From positions 62,001 to 126,000 of the forward strand of contig CAINED010000059.1 in NCBI GenBank assembly GCA_903847605.1: a stretch of 64,000 nt of DNA, read 5' to 3'. The notes below the pieces were generated by a model. It saw nothing but the letters and a program-made list of their open reading frames with translations, ran no database searches and was not told the DNA's origin. A program made the translations under genes and the position numbers. Of this stretch, positions 51,908 to 58,990 are shown in pieces (within the stretch, counting starts at the first letter, position 1; the number at the start of each line of letters is the position of its first letter). This DNA comes from an uncultured Hyphomicrobiales bacterium. GTDB taxonomy: Bacteria; Pseudomonadota; Alphaproteobacteria; Rhizobiales; Beijerinckiaceae.

Positions 51908-52117
51908 TTATTCGCCGCCGCCTTCCATCCACTTGATCAATGGCATGATCGGCAAAATCCAGGCGATGCCGAGCATGGCGTAGCCGATCCCCTGCATGAG
52001 CTTGGAGGCGTCCTGCAGCAGGCGGGACTGCGCCAGCGCCATGGCGACCAGCGCATAGACGATCACAAAGCCGAGCATGACGAAGGCGCCAACGAGTTTG
52101 CGGGACCGGCGGCGCAT
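51908..52117 (-). CDS. DUF2842 small membrane protein
   Basis: This 69-residue protein has two helices (about 8-28 and 42-60), starting with a basic MRRRSRK leader. The layout and the PLIKWMEG ending match DUF2842, an alphaproteobacterial family of unknown function. The ATG at 52117 has AGGAG at the right distance. It ends 2 bp before the stop of the convergent deacetylase gene and is divergent from ctaA. In related genomes DUF2842 often neighbours ctaA, so a link to cytochrome oxidase assembly is possible. Confidence 0.8.
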   Translation of the reverse strand: MRRRSRKLVGAFVMLGFVIVYALVAMALAQSRLLQDASKLMQGIGYAMLGIAWILPIMPLIKWMEGGGE

Positions 52118-52217
52118 GGTCGCTCCTGATTTCGGGCCAAAACAATGGACGGGGCGTCGGGCCCGCCTTATGTCCCGCCCAGCCGGGCGACGCAATGCCC
52201 GTTCCAGCGAGCAAGCC

Positions 52218-53312
52218 GTGACCTCGAGCCAGACCATTCCCATCGCGCCGGTATTCCAGGATTCGGCTGCCGAGTTCGCTGCGGTGCGTGCCTGGCTTTG
52301 GAGTGTGGCAGCGCTGGTATTCGTGATGGTCATCGTCGGCGGCGCGACGCGGCTGACGGAATCCGGTCTCTCGATCACCGAATGGAAGCCCGTGACGGGC
52401 GCGATCCCGCCGTTCAGCGACGCGGCGTGGCTCGCCGAATTCGAAAAATACAAGCAGATACCGCAATACAGCCAGCTCTTCCCGACGATGACGCTGGCGG
52501 AATTCAAGACGATCTTCTTCTGGGAATGGGGCCATCGCCTGCTTGGGCGTTTGATCGGTCTCGCTTTCGCGCTGCCGCTGTTCTGGTTCGCCATTCGCGG
52601 CGTCGTCCGTGGGACTTTGCTCGCCAAACTCATTGGCGTGCTGGCGCTCGGCGGTCTGCAAGGGGCTGTCGGTTGGTGGATGGTCGCCTCGGGTCTCGTC
52701 GGACGGGTGGAAGTTGCGCCGGAACGTCTGGCGGCTCACCTGCTGTTGGCTTCGCTCACATTCATGGCGCTGATCTGGATGGTGATTGGCCTCAAGCCGC
52801 CAAGGCGAATCGAAAGATCTGCAGGCGCCATCCGCAGCCAATCGTTGTCGCTGATGTGGCTGGTGTTGTTTCAGATCGTGCTTGGCGCGCTGGTCGCGGG
52901 ATCGCGGGCGGGGCTCTCCTACAACACCTGGCCGCTGATGGACGGACAGTTCATTCCGCCGATAGAGAACCTGCTTCGCATGTCGCCGTGGTGGCTGAAC
53001 TTTCTGGAAAACATCACGACCATCCAGTTCCAGCATCGCATGGTCGCATACGGGATAATCGCCTTCACGCTTTGGCATGCGCTTGCGGCCTCCCGCGCCA
53101 TGCCAGGCTCCGGCGCCGCGCGTCGCGCCTGGGCGATCGCGATGATTGTGCTGGTTCAGGCGGGACTTGGGATCGCGACGCTTCTGCTGGCGCAAGGCAA
53201 GCTCCCCATCCACGTCGCGCTGACCCATCAGGCCATGGCTTTCATCTTGCTCGCGATGACGACGATCCATGCAAGAAGGCTCCGGAACAGGCCGGAGCCT
53301 TCGCAAGCCTGA
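52218..53312 (+). CDS. ctaA: Heme A synthase (CtaA/COX15 type 2)
   Basis: This 364-residue inner-membrane enzyme turns heme O into heme A for aa3-type cytochrome c oxidase. Eight helices and the four heme-ligand histidine regions are visible: FWEWGHRLLGR, RLAAHLLLA, IQFQHRMVAY and LTHQAMAF. GGATRLTESGLSITEWKPV and GSRAGLSYNTWPLMDG are hallmarks of the COX15-like alphaproteobacterial branch. The start is uncertain: I used the GTG at 52218, which leaves a short leader of usual length; an ATG at 52170 would add 16 residues. No ctaB or cox genes are in the window. Confidence 0.92.
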   Translation: MTSSQTIPIAPVFQDSAAEFAAVRAWLWSVAALVFVMVIVGGATRLTESGLSITEWKPVTGAIPPFSDAAWLAEFEKYKQIPQYSQLFPTMTLAEFKTIFFWEWGHRLLGRLIGLAFALPLFWFAIRGVVRGTLLAKLIGVLALGGLQGAVGWWMVASGLVGRVEVAPERLAAHLLLASLTFMALIWMVIGLKPPRRIERSAGAIRSQSLSLMWLVLFQIVLGALVAGSRAGLSYNTWPLMDGQFIPPIENLLRMSPWWLNFLENITTIQFQHRMVAYGIIAFTLWHALAASRAMPGSGAARRAWAIAMIVLVQAGLGIATLLLAQGKLPIHVALTHQAMAFILLAMTTIHARRLRNRPEPSQA

Positions 53313-53444
53313 TTGATTTCGCGCCAAGGATTCTAAGATCACGGGATGACTGCGATTGAGGCGCGGATGGCGTGCGCGGGCGCACCGCGATTCAGCTCTT
53401 GTCAGTCTAGAGCGTCCGAAGGTTCGCCCCTTGGAGACGCCGTC

Positions 53445-53855
53445 ATGAAATCGTCCATCGCTGCATTTGCTTTGGCTATCGCCATTGTCGCGGCAGGCGG
53501 ACCTGCGATTTCGCAGGAGACCGATCGGCAAGAGCGCGCGTTGGGAACCGCCGCGCTGGCGCATGCCTATGGCGAGCGCTGCCCCGACTGGAAGGTGAAC
53601 TGGCATCGTTATGTCAAATTCATCGAGGCCGCCGGGATCGAGACCGGCAAGATGGACAAGGAGCCGACATTCAGCCGCATGATCGCCGCCGCCGAACGGG
53701 CGGAAGAGCGGATCAAGGCGCTGGACAATGCGCAGATCTGCAAGCTGGCCGAAACCGAGTTCGGGCCCAGGGGCACGCTTGAAGTCAATCTGATGTCGAA
53801 TTCGCTCGCCATTCGCGGCATGAACAAATTGTTCGAGTGGCTCGATAAAGACTGA
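53445..53855 (+). CDS. Small secreted protein, unknown function
   Basis: The protein has 136 residues. A signal peptide (about 1-24, ending near GGPAISQ) is followed by a helical domain with two cysteines (AYGERCPDW and AQICKLAE) that could form a disulfide. It is mostly charged and helical, ending GMNKLFEWLDKD. I do not recognise the family. GGAG nine bases before the ATG at 53445 supports this start. It lies between ctaA and the PncC-type gene on the same strand, with modest gaps, so cotranscription is possible. Confidence 0.7.
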   Translation: MKSSIAAFALAIAIVAAGGPAISQETDRQERALGTAALAHAYGERCPDWKVNWHRYVKFIEAAGIETGKMDKEPTFSRMIAAAERAEERIKALDNAQICKLAETEFGPRGTLEVNLMSNSLAIRGMNKLFEWLDKD

Positions 53856-53921
53856 ATTGCGCTGGACAGCCACGGCGGCATTCCCGACTATCCCGGCGGA
53901 TGGATTTTTGGGAGAGAGCCG

Positions 53922-54404
53922 ATGCAGGATTTGTCGCCGATCGCAGGCCGGGTGACCGAACGCCTCATCGCGCGGAAGGAAACCATCGCCATCGCGGAAT
54001 CGTCGGCCGGCGGACTGGTCAGCGCGGCGTTGCTCTCCGTGCCCGGCGCGTCGGCCTATTTTCTCGGCGGCGGCGTGATCTATACGGCGCAGGCGCGGGC
54101 GGGCCTTCTTGATATCAAGCCCGAAGATCTCACGGGCATGCGGCCCTCGACCGAAACCTATGCACTCCATCTCGCACGCACTGTCCGCCATCGGCTCGGC
54201 GCTACATGGGGATTGGGTGAGACCGGCGCAACCGGCCCCACGGGCAATCGCTATGGCGATGCCGCCGGCCATGCATGTATCGGCATCGCCGGACCGGCCG
54301 AAGTGTCGCTGACGCTGGAAACAGCAAGTCCAGACCGGCAGGCCAACATGCGCGCCTTCGCGAAGGCTGCGCTCGAAGCGCTGGAGCGCGCGCTCAAGGC
54401 CTGA
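53922..54404 (+). CDS. CinA C-terminal domain protein (nicotinamide-nucleotide amidohydrolase, PncC-like)
   Basis: The protein has 160 residues, the size of the stand-alone C-terminal CinA domain. It contains AIAESSAGGLVSAAL, the nucleophile-bearing stretch of the family, VIYTAQARAGLL and GLGETGATGPTGNRYGD. PncC deamidates nicotinamide mononucleotide to nicotinate mononucleotide in NAD salvage. The usual motif is AESCTGG; here the cysteine-threonine is serine-alanine, a change seen in some paralogues whose activity is less certain. A GGGAGAGAG site precedes the ATG. Confidence 0.82.
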   Translation: MQDLSPIAGRVTERLIARKETIAIAESSAGGLVSAALLSVPGASAYFLGGGVIYTAQARAGLLDIKPEDLTGMRPSTETYALHLARTVRHRLGATWGLGETGATGPTGNRYGDAAGHACIGIAGPAEVSLTLETASPDRQANMRAFAKAALEALERALKA

Positions 54405-54428
54405 CGCAGCGGCTTCGATCCGCCGCCG

Positions 54429-55217
54429 TCAGCCCTTTGCCGCCGTCAGCCGCTTCAGCCGCTCGGTCCGTTCCGCCAGCAGATCGCCGCAATCGGCCTT
54501 GCGCGCTTCATACTCCCAACCGCGCAAGGTGGCATGCGAGGTATCGTCATTGCCGACGGTTTCGTCGCGGAGTTTCAACTCGCCCGGCGTCATTTCCTTC
54601 GGCGTTCCAAGGCGAAGAGCATCGAGATACATCTGCGCATTGGTGAGCAGCGACTTGCAGATGCGCACGAGTTGCATGGCGGAGCGCCCGGCGCCGACCA
54701 TGCCGTGACCGCGCAGCAGCACGACCCTGTTCGGGCCGAGAGCACGCGCCATTTCCTCGCCGTGCTCGCGGGTCAGCACGAGCACGTTGGTGTCGCCGAA
54801 TTTATCCCTGATGTCCCAGACGGGGATCGTCGCGCCGCATTCGTTGGCGCCGAAATAGACAGGGCGCAGGGGTACGTCGGTGACGGTGAACGGCAGTACC
54901 TGATGCGGATGGCCGTGAACGACTGCGTTCACATCGGGCCGGGCGGCATAGACGCCCCAGTGGACGACCAGTTCACGATAGATGTTCCGGTTGTCGCCGT
55001 TCATCGGCTTGCCGTCGAGGTCGAACTCCATGATGTCGTCGCGTTCGACGAGTTCGGGACTGAGAGAGCGCGAGCAGAAAAAGCGCCCGGGATCGACGGG
55101 ATGGCGCACGCTGGCGTGGCCATAGGCGTCGACCGCGCCACAGCGCGCCAGAACACGATTGGCGATGACAAGATCGATCTTGGCGATTTCGATGGCGTCT
55201 TCGGTCTGCGTGGTCAT
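54429..55217 (-). CDS. Class II aldolase/adducin family protein
   Basis: This 262-residue protein has the metal-binding histidines of the fuculose-phosphate aldolase fold: HGHPHQ (near residue 100) and a later RGHGMVG. The opening ANRVLARCGAVDAYGHASVR is typical of the group. Members cleave or epimerise sugar phosphates or decarboxylate sugar acids; many in this branch act on non-phosphorylated substrates. It lies 28 bp after the Bug-type binding protein gene on the same strand, so the two probably act on the same organic acid. Confidence 0.85.
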   Translation of the reverse strand: MTTQTEDAIEIAKIDLVIANRVLARCGAVDAYGHASVRHPVDPGRFFCSRSLSPELVERDDIMEFDLDGKPMNGDNRNIYRELVVHWGVYAARPDVNAVVHGHPHQVLPFTVTDVPLRPVYFGANECGATIPVWDIRDKFGDTNVLVLTREHGEEMARALGPNRVVLLRGHGMVGAGRSAMQLVRICKSLLTNAQMYLDALRLGTPKEMTPGELKLRDETVGNDDTSHATLRGWEYEARKADCGDLLAERTERLKRLTAAKG

Positions 55218-55245
55218 CTGTCCTCCCGTTGTTATTTTGTGCGTC

Positions 55246-56304
55246 TCATTTGCCCTGCAGATCGACGATGTCCTTCAATCGCTTCACGATGTCGGGCGGC
55301 GTCGCATAAACCTCGCGCAGAAACGTCTCGATCTCCTGACTTGAGACCGGCTCGATCGCCATCTGCCTGATATCCGCGTCCTTCCTGAAAGCAGCGTCGG
55401 CGAACATCGTGTCGAAAGCATTGCGCATCGACTCGACACGAGCGCGCGCCACCGCGGGCCCCATCATATAGGCGAAGGTCATGCGTCCCGAGGCATTGCC
55501 GAGCGCAATCAGCTTGCGGTCGTCCTCGCTCCTGGCGAGTTCGACCATCGTGGGGACGTCGGGAAAGACTGGGCTGCGCTGCGCGCCGTTCTGGGCGAGG
55601 ACGTGCAACTGGCCGGCTTTCAGCTTGTCGCCATAGACGCGCAACAGGGTGTCGATGGGGATCGTCGAATAGCCGTGGACTTCGCCGCGTTCCATCGCCA
55701 GCATCACCGCGGGCAGGCCGGGATAACCGAGCACGGCGCGGACCTTCGCGCCGAGCACATGTTTGTAAAGGCCGATGGTGACCGTGGGCGAAGATGTCGG
55801 CGCGAGCGTGCCGAGCAGGGCTTCCTTCTCAAAGAGATCGGCAAAGGTTTTGACCGGCGAGGTGTGCCAGACCGTCAGGGTGCTGATTGAACCGGCCGGC
55901 GAGGGCAGCCAGTTCAACTTGAGAACATCGTATTTGACGCCGGCGGGATCGGTCAGCGGCTGGAACGGCACATTGGAGGACATTGCGCCGATGACCGTGC
56001 CGTCCTGCGGCGCGACATTATAAATGTGATTGGCGGCGAGGATGGAGCCTGCGCCCGGCATGTTCTGCACGATGACGCCGGGATTGCCGGCGAGGAACTT
56101 GCCGAGATGCGTTGCGATGAGGCGCGCATAAGCATCGAAACTGCCGCCGGCGGGGAGGCCGACGAAAATCGAGATTTGTTTGTTGCGATAAAAGTCCGCC
56201 TCGGCTGGCAATTGTGACTGCGCCGATGTCGCGCCCAAAGCCATCGCGCAAGCAGCCAGCAGACTGCGCGTCCATCGCGCCGCGGAAACGAATTCCAGCG
56301 CCAT
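55246..56304 (-). CDS. Bug/TctC-like periplasmic solute-binding protein
   Basis: The protein has 352 residues. A signal peptide (about 10-30) is followed by ISIFVGLPAGGSFDAYARL and the NMPGAGSILAANHIYN stretch, which correspond to the carboxylate-binding loops of tripartite tricarboxylate receptor proteins. It is more divergent than the one at 19,529. I chose the ATG at 56304 because GGAGGA lies nine bases before it; the ATG at 56313 touches that site and would be poorly spaced. No TctA/TctB genes are present. It probably works with the class II aldolase gene downstream. Confidence 0.84.
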   Translation of the reverse strand: MALEFVSAARWTRSLLAACAMALGATSAQSQLPAEADFYRNKQISIFVGLPAGGSFDAYARLIATHLGKFLAGNPGVIVQNMPGAGSILAANHIYNVAPQDGTVIGAMSSNVPFQPLTDPAGVKYDVLKLNWLPSPAGSISTLTVWHTSPVKTFADLFEKEALLGTLAPTSSPTVTIGLYKHVLGAKVRAVLGYPGLPAVMLAMERGEVHGYSTIPIDTLLRVYGDKLKAGQLHVLAQNGAQRSPVFPDVPTMVELARSEDDRKLIALGNASGRMTFAYMMGPAVARARVESMRNAFDTMFADAAFRKDADIRQMAIEPVSSQEIETFLREVYATPPDIVKRLKDIVDLQGK

Positions 56305-56488
56305 CCTGACCATTCCTCCGAACGTTCGTTGGCTCCATTGCGAACCGTGCCGGAGGCGTTGTCAACCGGTGGCCACGAAGACACGCGGAATTATCGAGTC
56401 ATCTGAATCGCTTGCGCCGATATCTTCGCACGATGAATTCGGAGGGTGAGAAAAGGATTCAACTTCGCGGCGTCTCCGGCGTTGAACA

Positions 56489-57061
56489 TCAGTAAAGCAC
56501 GGAGACGCCGATCAGCCACGGATGCAGCAAGATCATCGCGAGCCAGGCGATGGTTCCGGTGGCGAGCACGATCGCATCGGATCGCGTGAAATGATCGATC
56601 CGGGGAGCGCCGATGTCGCCTCGCCGTTTCACGGCGAAGCGGTCGTATCCGGCCCAGACCAGCAGCGATCCGAACAGGATGATCGAGCCGAGATCGCCAT
56701 TGGCGAGGAGATGCGCGAAGGCCCATGTCTTCACCGCGTTGAGCATGGGATGGCGCAGCCAGCCCTTGATGCGCCCGCCCTTGGCGTGGGTCGCGGCCAG
56801 CATCACGAAGGCGAACCACATGATGAGGATGGCGACGTGGCGCGTCCACACCGGCGGGTCCCAGACCGGAATATAGCCCCCGCGCCGGTAGAGGATGAAA
56901 CCCCAGATGATCAAGATCAGGCCGATGCCCGCGACGAGCGAGAACAGGCCCTTGTAGCGCTGCTCGCCGAGGCGCTCGATGGCGGCGGAACGGCTTTCGC
57001 GCATCGTGACGAAAGTATGCGCGCCCAGAAAGATGATGAGGCCGATGATGAGAATGGTCAT
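56489..57061 (-). CDS. NnrU family membrane protein
   Basis: This 190-residue inner-membrane protein has five to six helices. The start MTILIIGLIIFLGAHTF, the GLFSLVAGIGLILIIWGF helix and THAKGGRIKGWLRHPMLNAVKTWAFAHLLANGD match NnrU, a protein linked to nitric oxide metabolism in rhizobia and distantly related to isoprenylcysteine methyltransferases. Conserved histidines are kept. It is the last gene of a three-gene operon of small membrane proteins (start about 57855). No denitrification genes are visible nearby. Confidence 0.86.
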   Translation of the reverse strand: MTILIIGLIIFLGAHTFVTMRESRSAAIERLGEQRYKGLFSLVAGIGLILIIWGFILYRRGGYIPVWDPPVWTRHVAILIMWFAFVMLAATHAKGGRIKGWLRHPMLNAVKTWAFAHLLANGDLGSIILFGSLLVWAGYDRFAVKRRGDIGAPRIDHFTRSDAIVLATGTIAWLAMILLHPWLIGVSVLY

Positions 57062-57070
57062 GCGGACAGT

Positions 57071-57394
57071 CTATCTCAGAAAGAAGACCCGCAGCAGCCA
57101 AATCCAGACGACGAGCAAAAGAAGCGGGACGGCCCAGCCGATCCAGTGCGGCGGCTTCCACGTGCGCGTGAAGGGCAGGGCGGCTGCGCTCGCCGCCAGC
57201 CCGGCCAGAGCGGCGGTCGCGATGGCGCCATACCAGTGCATGACGGGTCCGCCGGCGATCGAGGCCTGCTGGAACCAGCCGAAGCGGCCCTCGCGCGGAT
57301 GATAGCTGAAGAGCTCCCAGTGGAACTCGAAGGCGAGCGTGTAAACCACGGCGAAAGCGGCGGCGAAAATGCCGAAAGTGCGGGTGACGATCAT
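57071..57394 (-). CDS. Small membrane protein of the NnrU operon
   Basis: The protein has 107 residues and three hydrophobic segments (about 5-22, 50-75 and 85-104), with HWYGAIATAALAGLAAS and PHWIGWAVPLLLLVVWIWLL. I do not recognise the family. Its ATG at 57394 overlaps the stop of the upstream gene (ATGA), and it ends 9 bp before nnrU, so it is certainly part of the same operon. It may be a partner subunit in a membrane complex. Confidence 0.75.
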   Translation of the reverse strand: MIVTRTFGIFAAAFAVVYTLAFEFHWELFSYHPREGRFGWFQQASIAGGPVMHWYGAIATAALAGLAASAAALPFTRTWKPPHWIGWAVPLLLLVVWIWLLRVFFLR

Positions 57395-57855
57395 GTGCCG
57401 AAAAGCCCCCGAACGTTGTTGACGATGTGGCCGGCGACAAAGCTGTACCAGACGATCAGGCAGAGGATGACCGTCGTCCATTTGCGCGCCGTCGCGGTCT
57501 CGCCATCCTTGGGATCGCGCCACATCAGCCAGAAGAAGGGCAGCATCGCCAGGCCAATGGCCAGCGCCTGTTCCTTGTATTCGAAGAGGCCGCTCACCCA
57601 CCAGAGCCGCGCGCGTTCGATCCATGTGCGCACGGCCATGCGATAGGGCGGATAAATGACCGACCCGAGAATGAAGGTCACGAGATAAAGAATGATATTG
57701 GCATTGGTGAAGCGCGCCGCGCTCACGGCGCGATAGGCGGTCGTGAAGCCGCCCGTCGCCCGCGCCGGGATCAGCACGGCAACAGCCTGATGGGTCAGCC
57801 CGCCCAGAAGCGCGACGGCGCAAAGGCCGTGCAGGATCAGCAAGAATGTTGTCAG
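57391..57855 (-). CDS. Membrane protein of the NnrU operon, start uncertain
   Basis: The protein has about 154 residues and four helices. Its start LTTFLLILHGLCAVALLGGLTHQAV and later TNANIILYLVTFILGSVIYPPYR and AGHIVNNVRGLFG hold histidines that could bind heme or metal. I do not recognise the family. No ATG, GTG or TTG stands at the expected place. The conserved part begins at a CTG (57855) that has GGAGG five bases before it; a TTG at 57843 is poorly spaced. The DNA just upstream is repetitive, so an original start may have been lost to a repeat insertion. Confidence 0.65.
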   Translation of the reverse strand: MTTFLLILHGLCAVALLGGLTHQAVAVLIPARATGGFTTAYRAVSAARFTNANIILYLVTFILGSVIYPPYRMAVRTWIERARLWWVSGLFEYKEQALAIGLAMLPFFWLMWRDPKDGETATARKWTTVILCLIVWYSFVAGHIVNNVRGLFGT

Positions 57856-57940
57856 GACTCCCTCCCCAGGTGCCGGCGTTCCGCCTGTACCGGGAGTGTG
57901 CCTTGGAGTGGGGGGAAATGGCAAGGCGGGTTGGGGCGAG

Positions 57941-58132
57941 TAGCGAGTTGCGAATGGCGAATGGCGAATAGGGAGCAGGGAGTAGGGCGTGGGGAGGAGG
58001 CCCGAAACCCTCATGCTGAGTAGCCGCCGCAGGCGGCGTATCGAAGCGCGAGGGTTTTGCCCGGCCCATGCGCAAGCGTACGCGCCCGATAGCCCGGCAT
58101 AACCATTCGCCATTCGCAACTCACCATTCGCC
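57941..58132. repeat. Nested palindromic repeat (REP/RIME-like)
   Basis: A perfect 20-bp inverted repeat, GAGTTGCGAATGGCGAATGG at 57945-57964 and its complement at 58103-58122, frames an inner palindrome. The inner arms AAACCCTC (58005-58012) and GAGGGTTT (58050-58057) enclose a CCGCC-GCA-GGCGG core. CGAATGG units are tandemly repeated in the left arm. This architecture resembles rhizobial intergenic mosaic elements. It lies just upstream of the NnrU operon. Confidence 0.75.
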
Positions 58133-58134
58133 CT

Positions 58135-58818
58135 TTACGGCGGCAGGGCCTCGCGCGCGAGGTGGTGGCATCGCCTGAGAATATCGTCGATCTCATGACG
58201 ACGCCTGAGGCGATGTCCCGGCGGATAGCCGGGCCTGAGCGGCCCCTGCATTTTCAGGCGAGGCGTTCGCTCGCGTTTTTGCAGGGCGCGCCTGAGACGG
58301 CGCGCCTGACGCGGCAGATCCTCGAGAGCGGATTTCAGGGCTTCGAGCCGGCGCAGGATTTGGGCGGATTCGATCTCGCCATCTTGTCGCGCGCCTTTCG
58401 GCGGGCGTCCGAGGTCAATCGTGCGGATTTCGCCGTCTCCGAAAAACGAGATGCGCGGCTTCGCGCGCGCCACTTTCGGCTCGCTTCTCGTCTTGCGGAC
58501 AAGACGCAGGCGCGGATCGAAGAGCCGGAAGCAGGGGCGGGCCTTGCCTGCACCCGTGCGGATTATGTTTTGGGGCATGGGCCTTGTCAGCGCGGGTTTC
58601 GCCCGGATGGTCAGGGACATGAGATAGACCAGCCGCCGCACGGCGGATTCGGCGGGACGCAGCACTGTAACGATGGTGCGGTAGAGGGAGCGGGCGATGC
58701 GTTGCTGCGCGATGCTGCTTGTCGATTTTCCTGCGCTCAGCCCCAGCAGCGCGAACAACCCGGCGACGATGCGCGCGAGGGCGGTGCGTTCGATGGCGAT
58801 GGTGGAGGGCAGGGGCAA
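58135..58818 (-). CDS. Uncharacterised conserved-looking protein preceded by an SOS box
   Basis: The protein has about 227 residues. A hydrophobic helix near the N-terminus (ALARIVAGLFALLGLSAG) is followed by a basic, low-complexity middle and a C-terminal tail with PRISFFGDGEIRTIDLGRPPKGAR, a helical QILRRLEALKSALEDLPRQ segment, and PGYPPGHRLRRRHEIDDILRRCHHLAREAL. I recall similar hypothetical proteins in Rhizobiales but no function. No ATG is available; a TTG at 58818 places the protein start just after the operator, while a TTG at 58845 would lie inside it. The perfect LexA-type site directly upstream suggests DNA-damage control. Function unknown. Confidence 0.65.
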   Translation of the reverse strand: MPLPSTIAIERTALARIVAGLFALLGLSAGKSTSSIAQQRIARSLYRTIVTVLRPAESAVRRLVYLMSLTIRAKPALTRPMPQNIIRTGAGKARPCFRLFDPRLRLVRKTRSEPKVARAKPRISFFGDGEIRTIDLGRPPKGARQDGEIESAQILRRLEALKSALEDLPRQARRLRRALQKRERTPRLKMQGPLRPGYPPGHRLRRRHEIDDILRRCHHLAREALPP

Positions 58819-58839
58819 ATGGTTTCTCGTTTTGATATG

Positions 58840-58854
58840 GAACAAAACGAGAAC
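58840..58854 (-). promoter_or_regulatory. SOS box (alphaproteobacterial LexA site)
   Basis: GAACAAAACGAGAAC on the plus strand reads GTTC-N7-GTTC on the minus strand, an exact match to the alphaproteobacterial LexA consensus. It sits 21 bp before the TTG proposed as start of the leftward gene. It also overlaps a perfect 11-bp inverted repeat, TTCTCGTTTTG (58824-58834) and CAAAACGAGAA (58843-58853), which could add a second binding mode or a leader hairpin. Confidence 0.75.
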
Positions 58855-58990
58855 TTAAGATCTGCGCGAGGTTTTGTCAAATGCTGGCGCGACCTGAGGC
58901 GCATAACCCTGGTGAAATCGCTGTCCAGTTTTGACCTGTTTTCAGTAAAATCACGACATGATCATCACCTTGATTGATGAAGTCAGTCCG

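Noticed and set aside
50703..54272. Very long open frame (about 1,190 codons) on the minus strand
   Set aside because: It runs antisense to the deacetylase, ctaA and PncC-type genes, has an arginine/histidine-rich composition typical of GC-rich shadow frames, and shows no domain motif.
56391..57440. 349-codon open frame on the minus strand overlapping NnrU
   Set aside because: It is shifted relative to nnrU and its partner gene; it is rich in Arg and His and lacks membrane helices.
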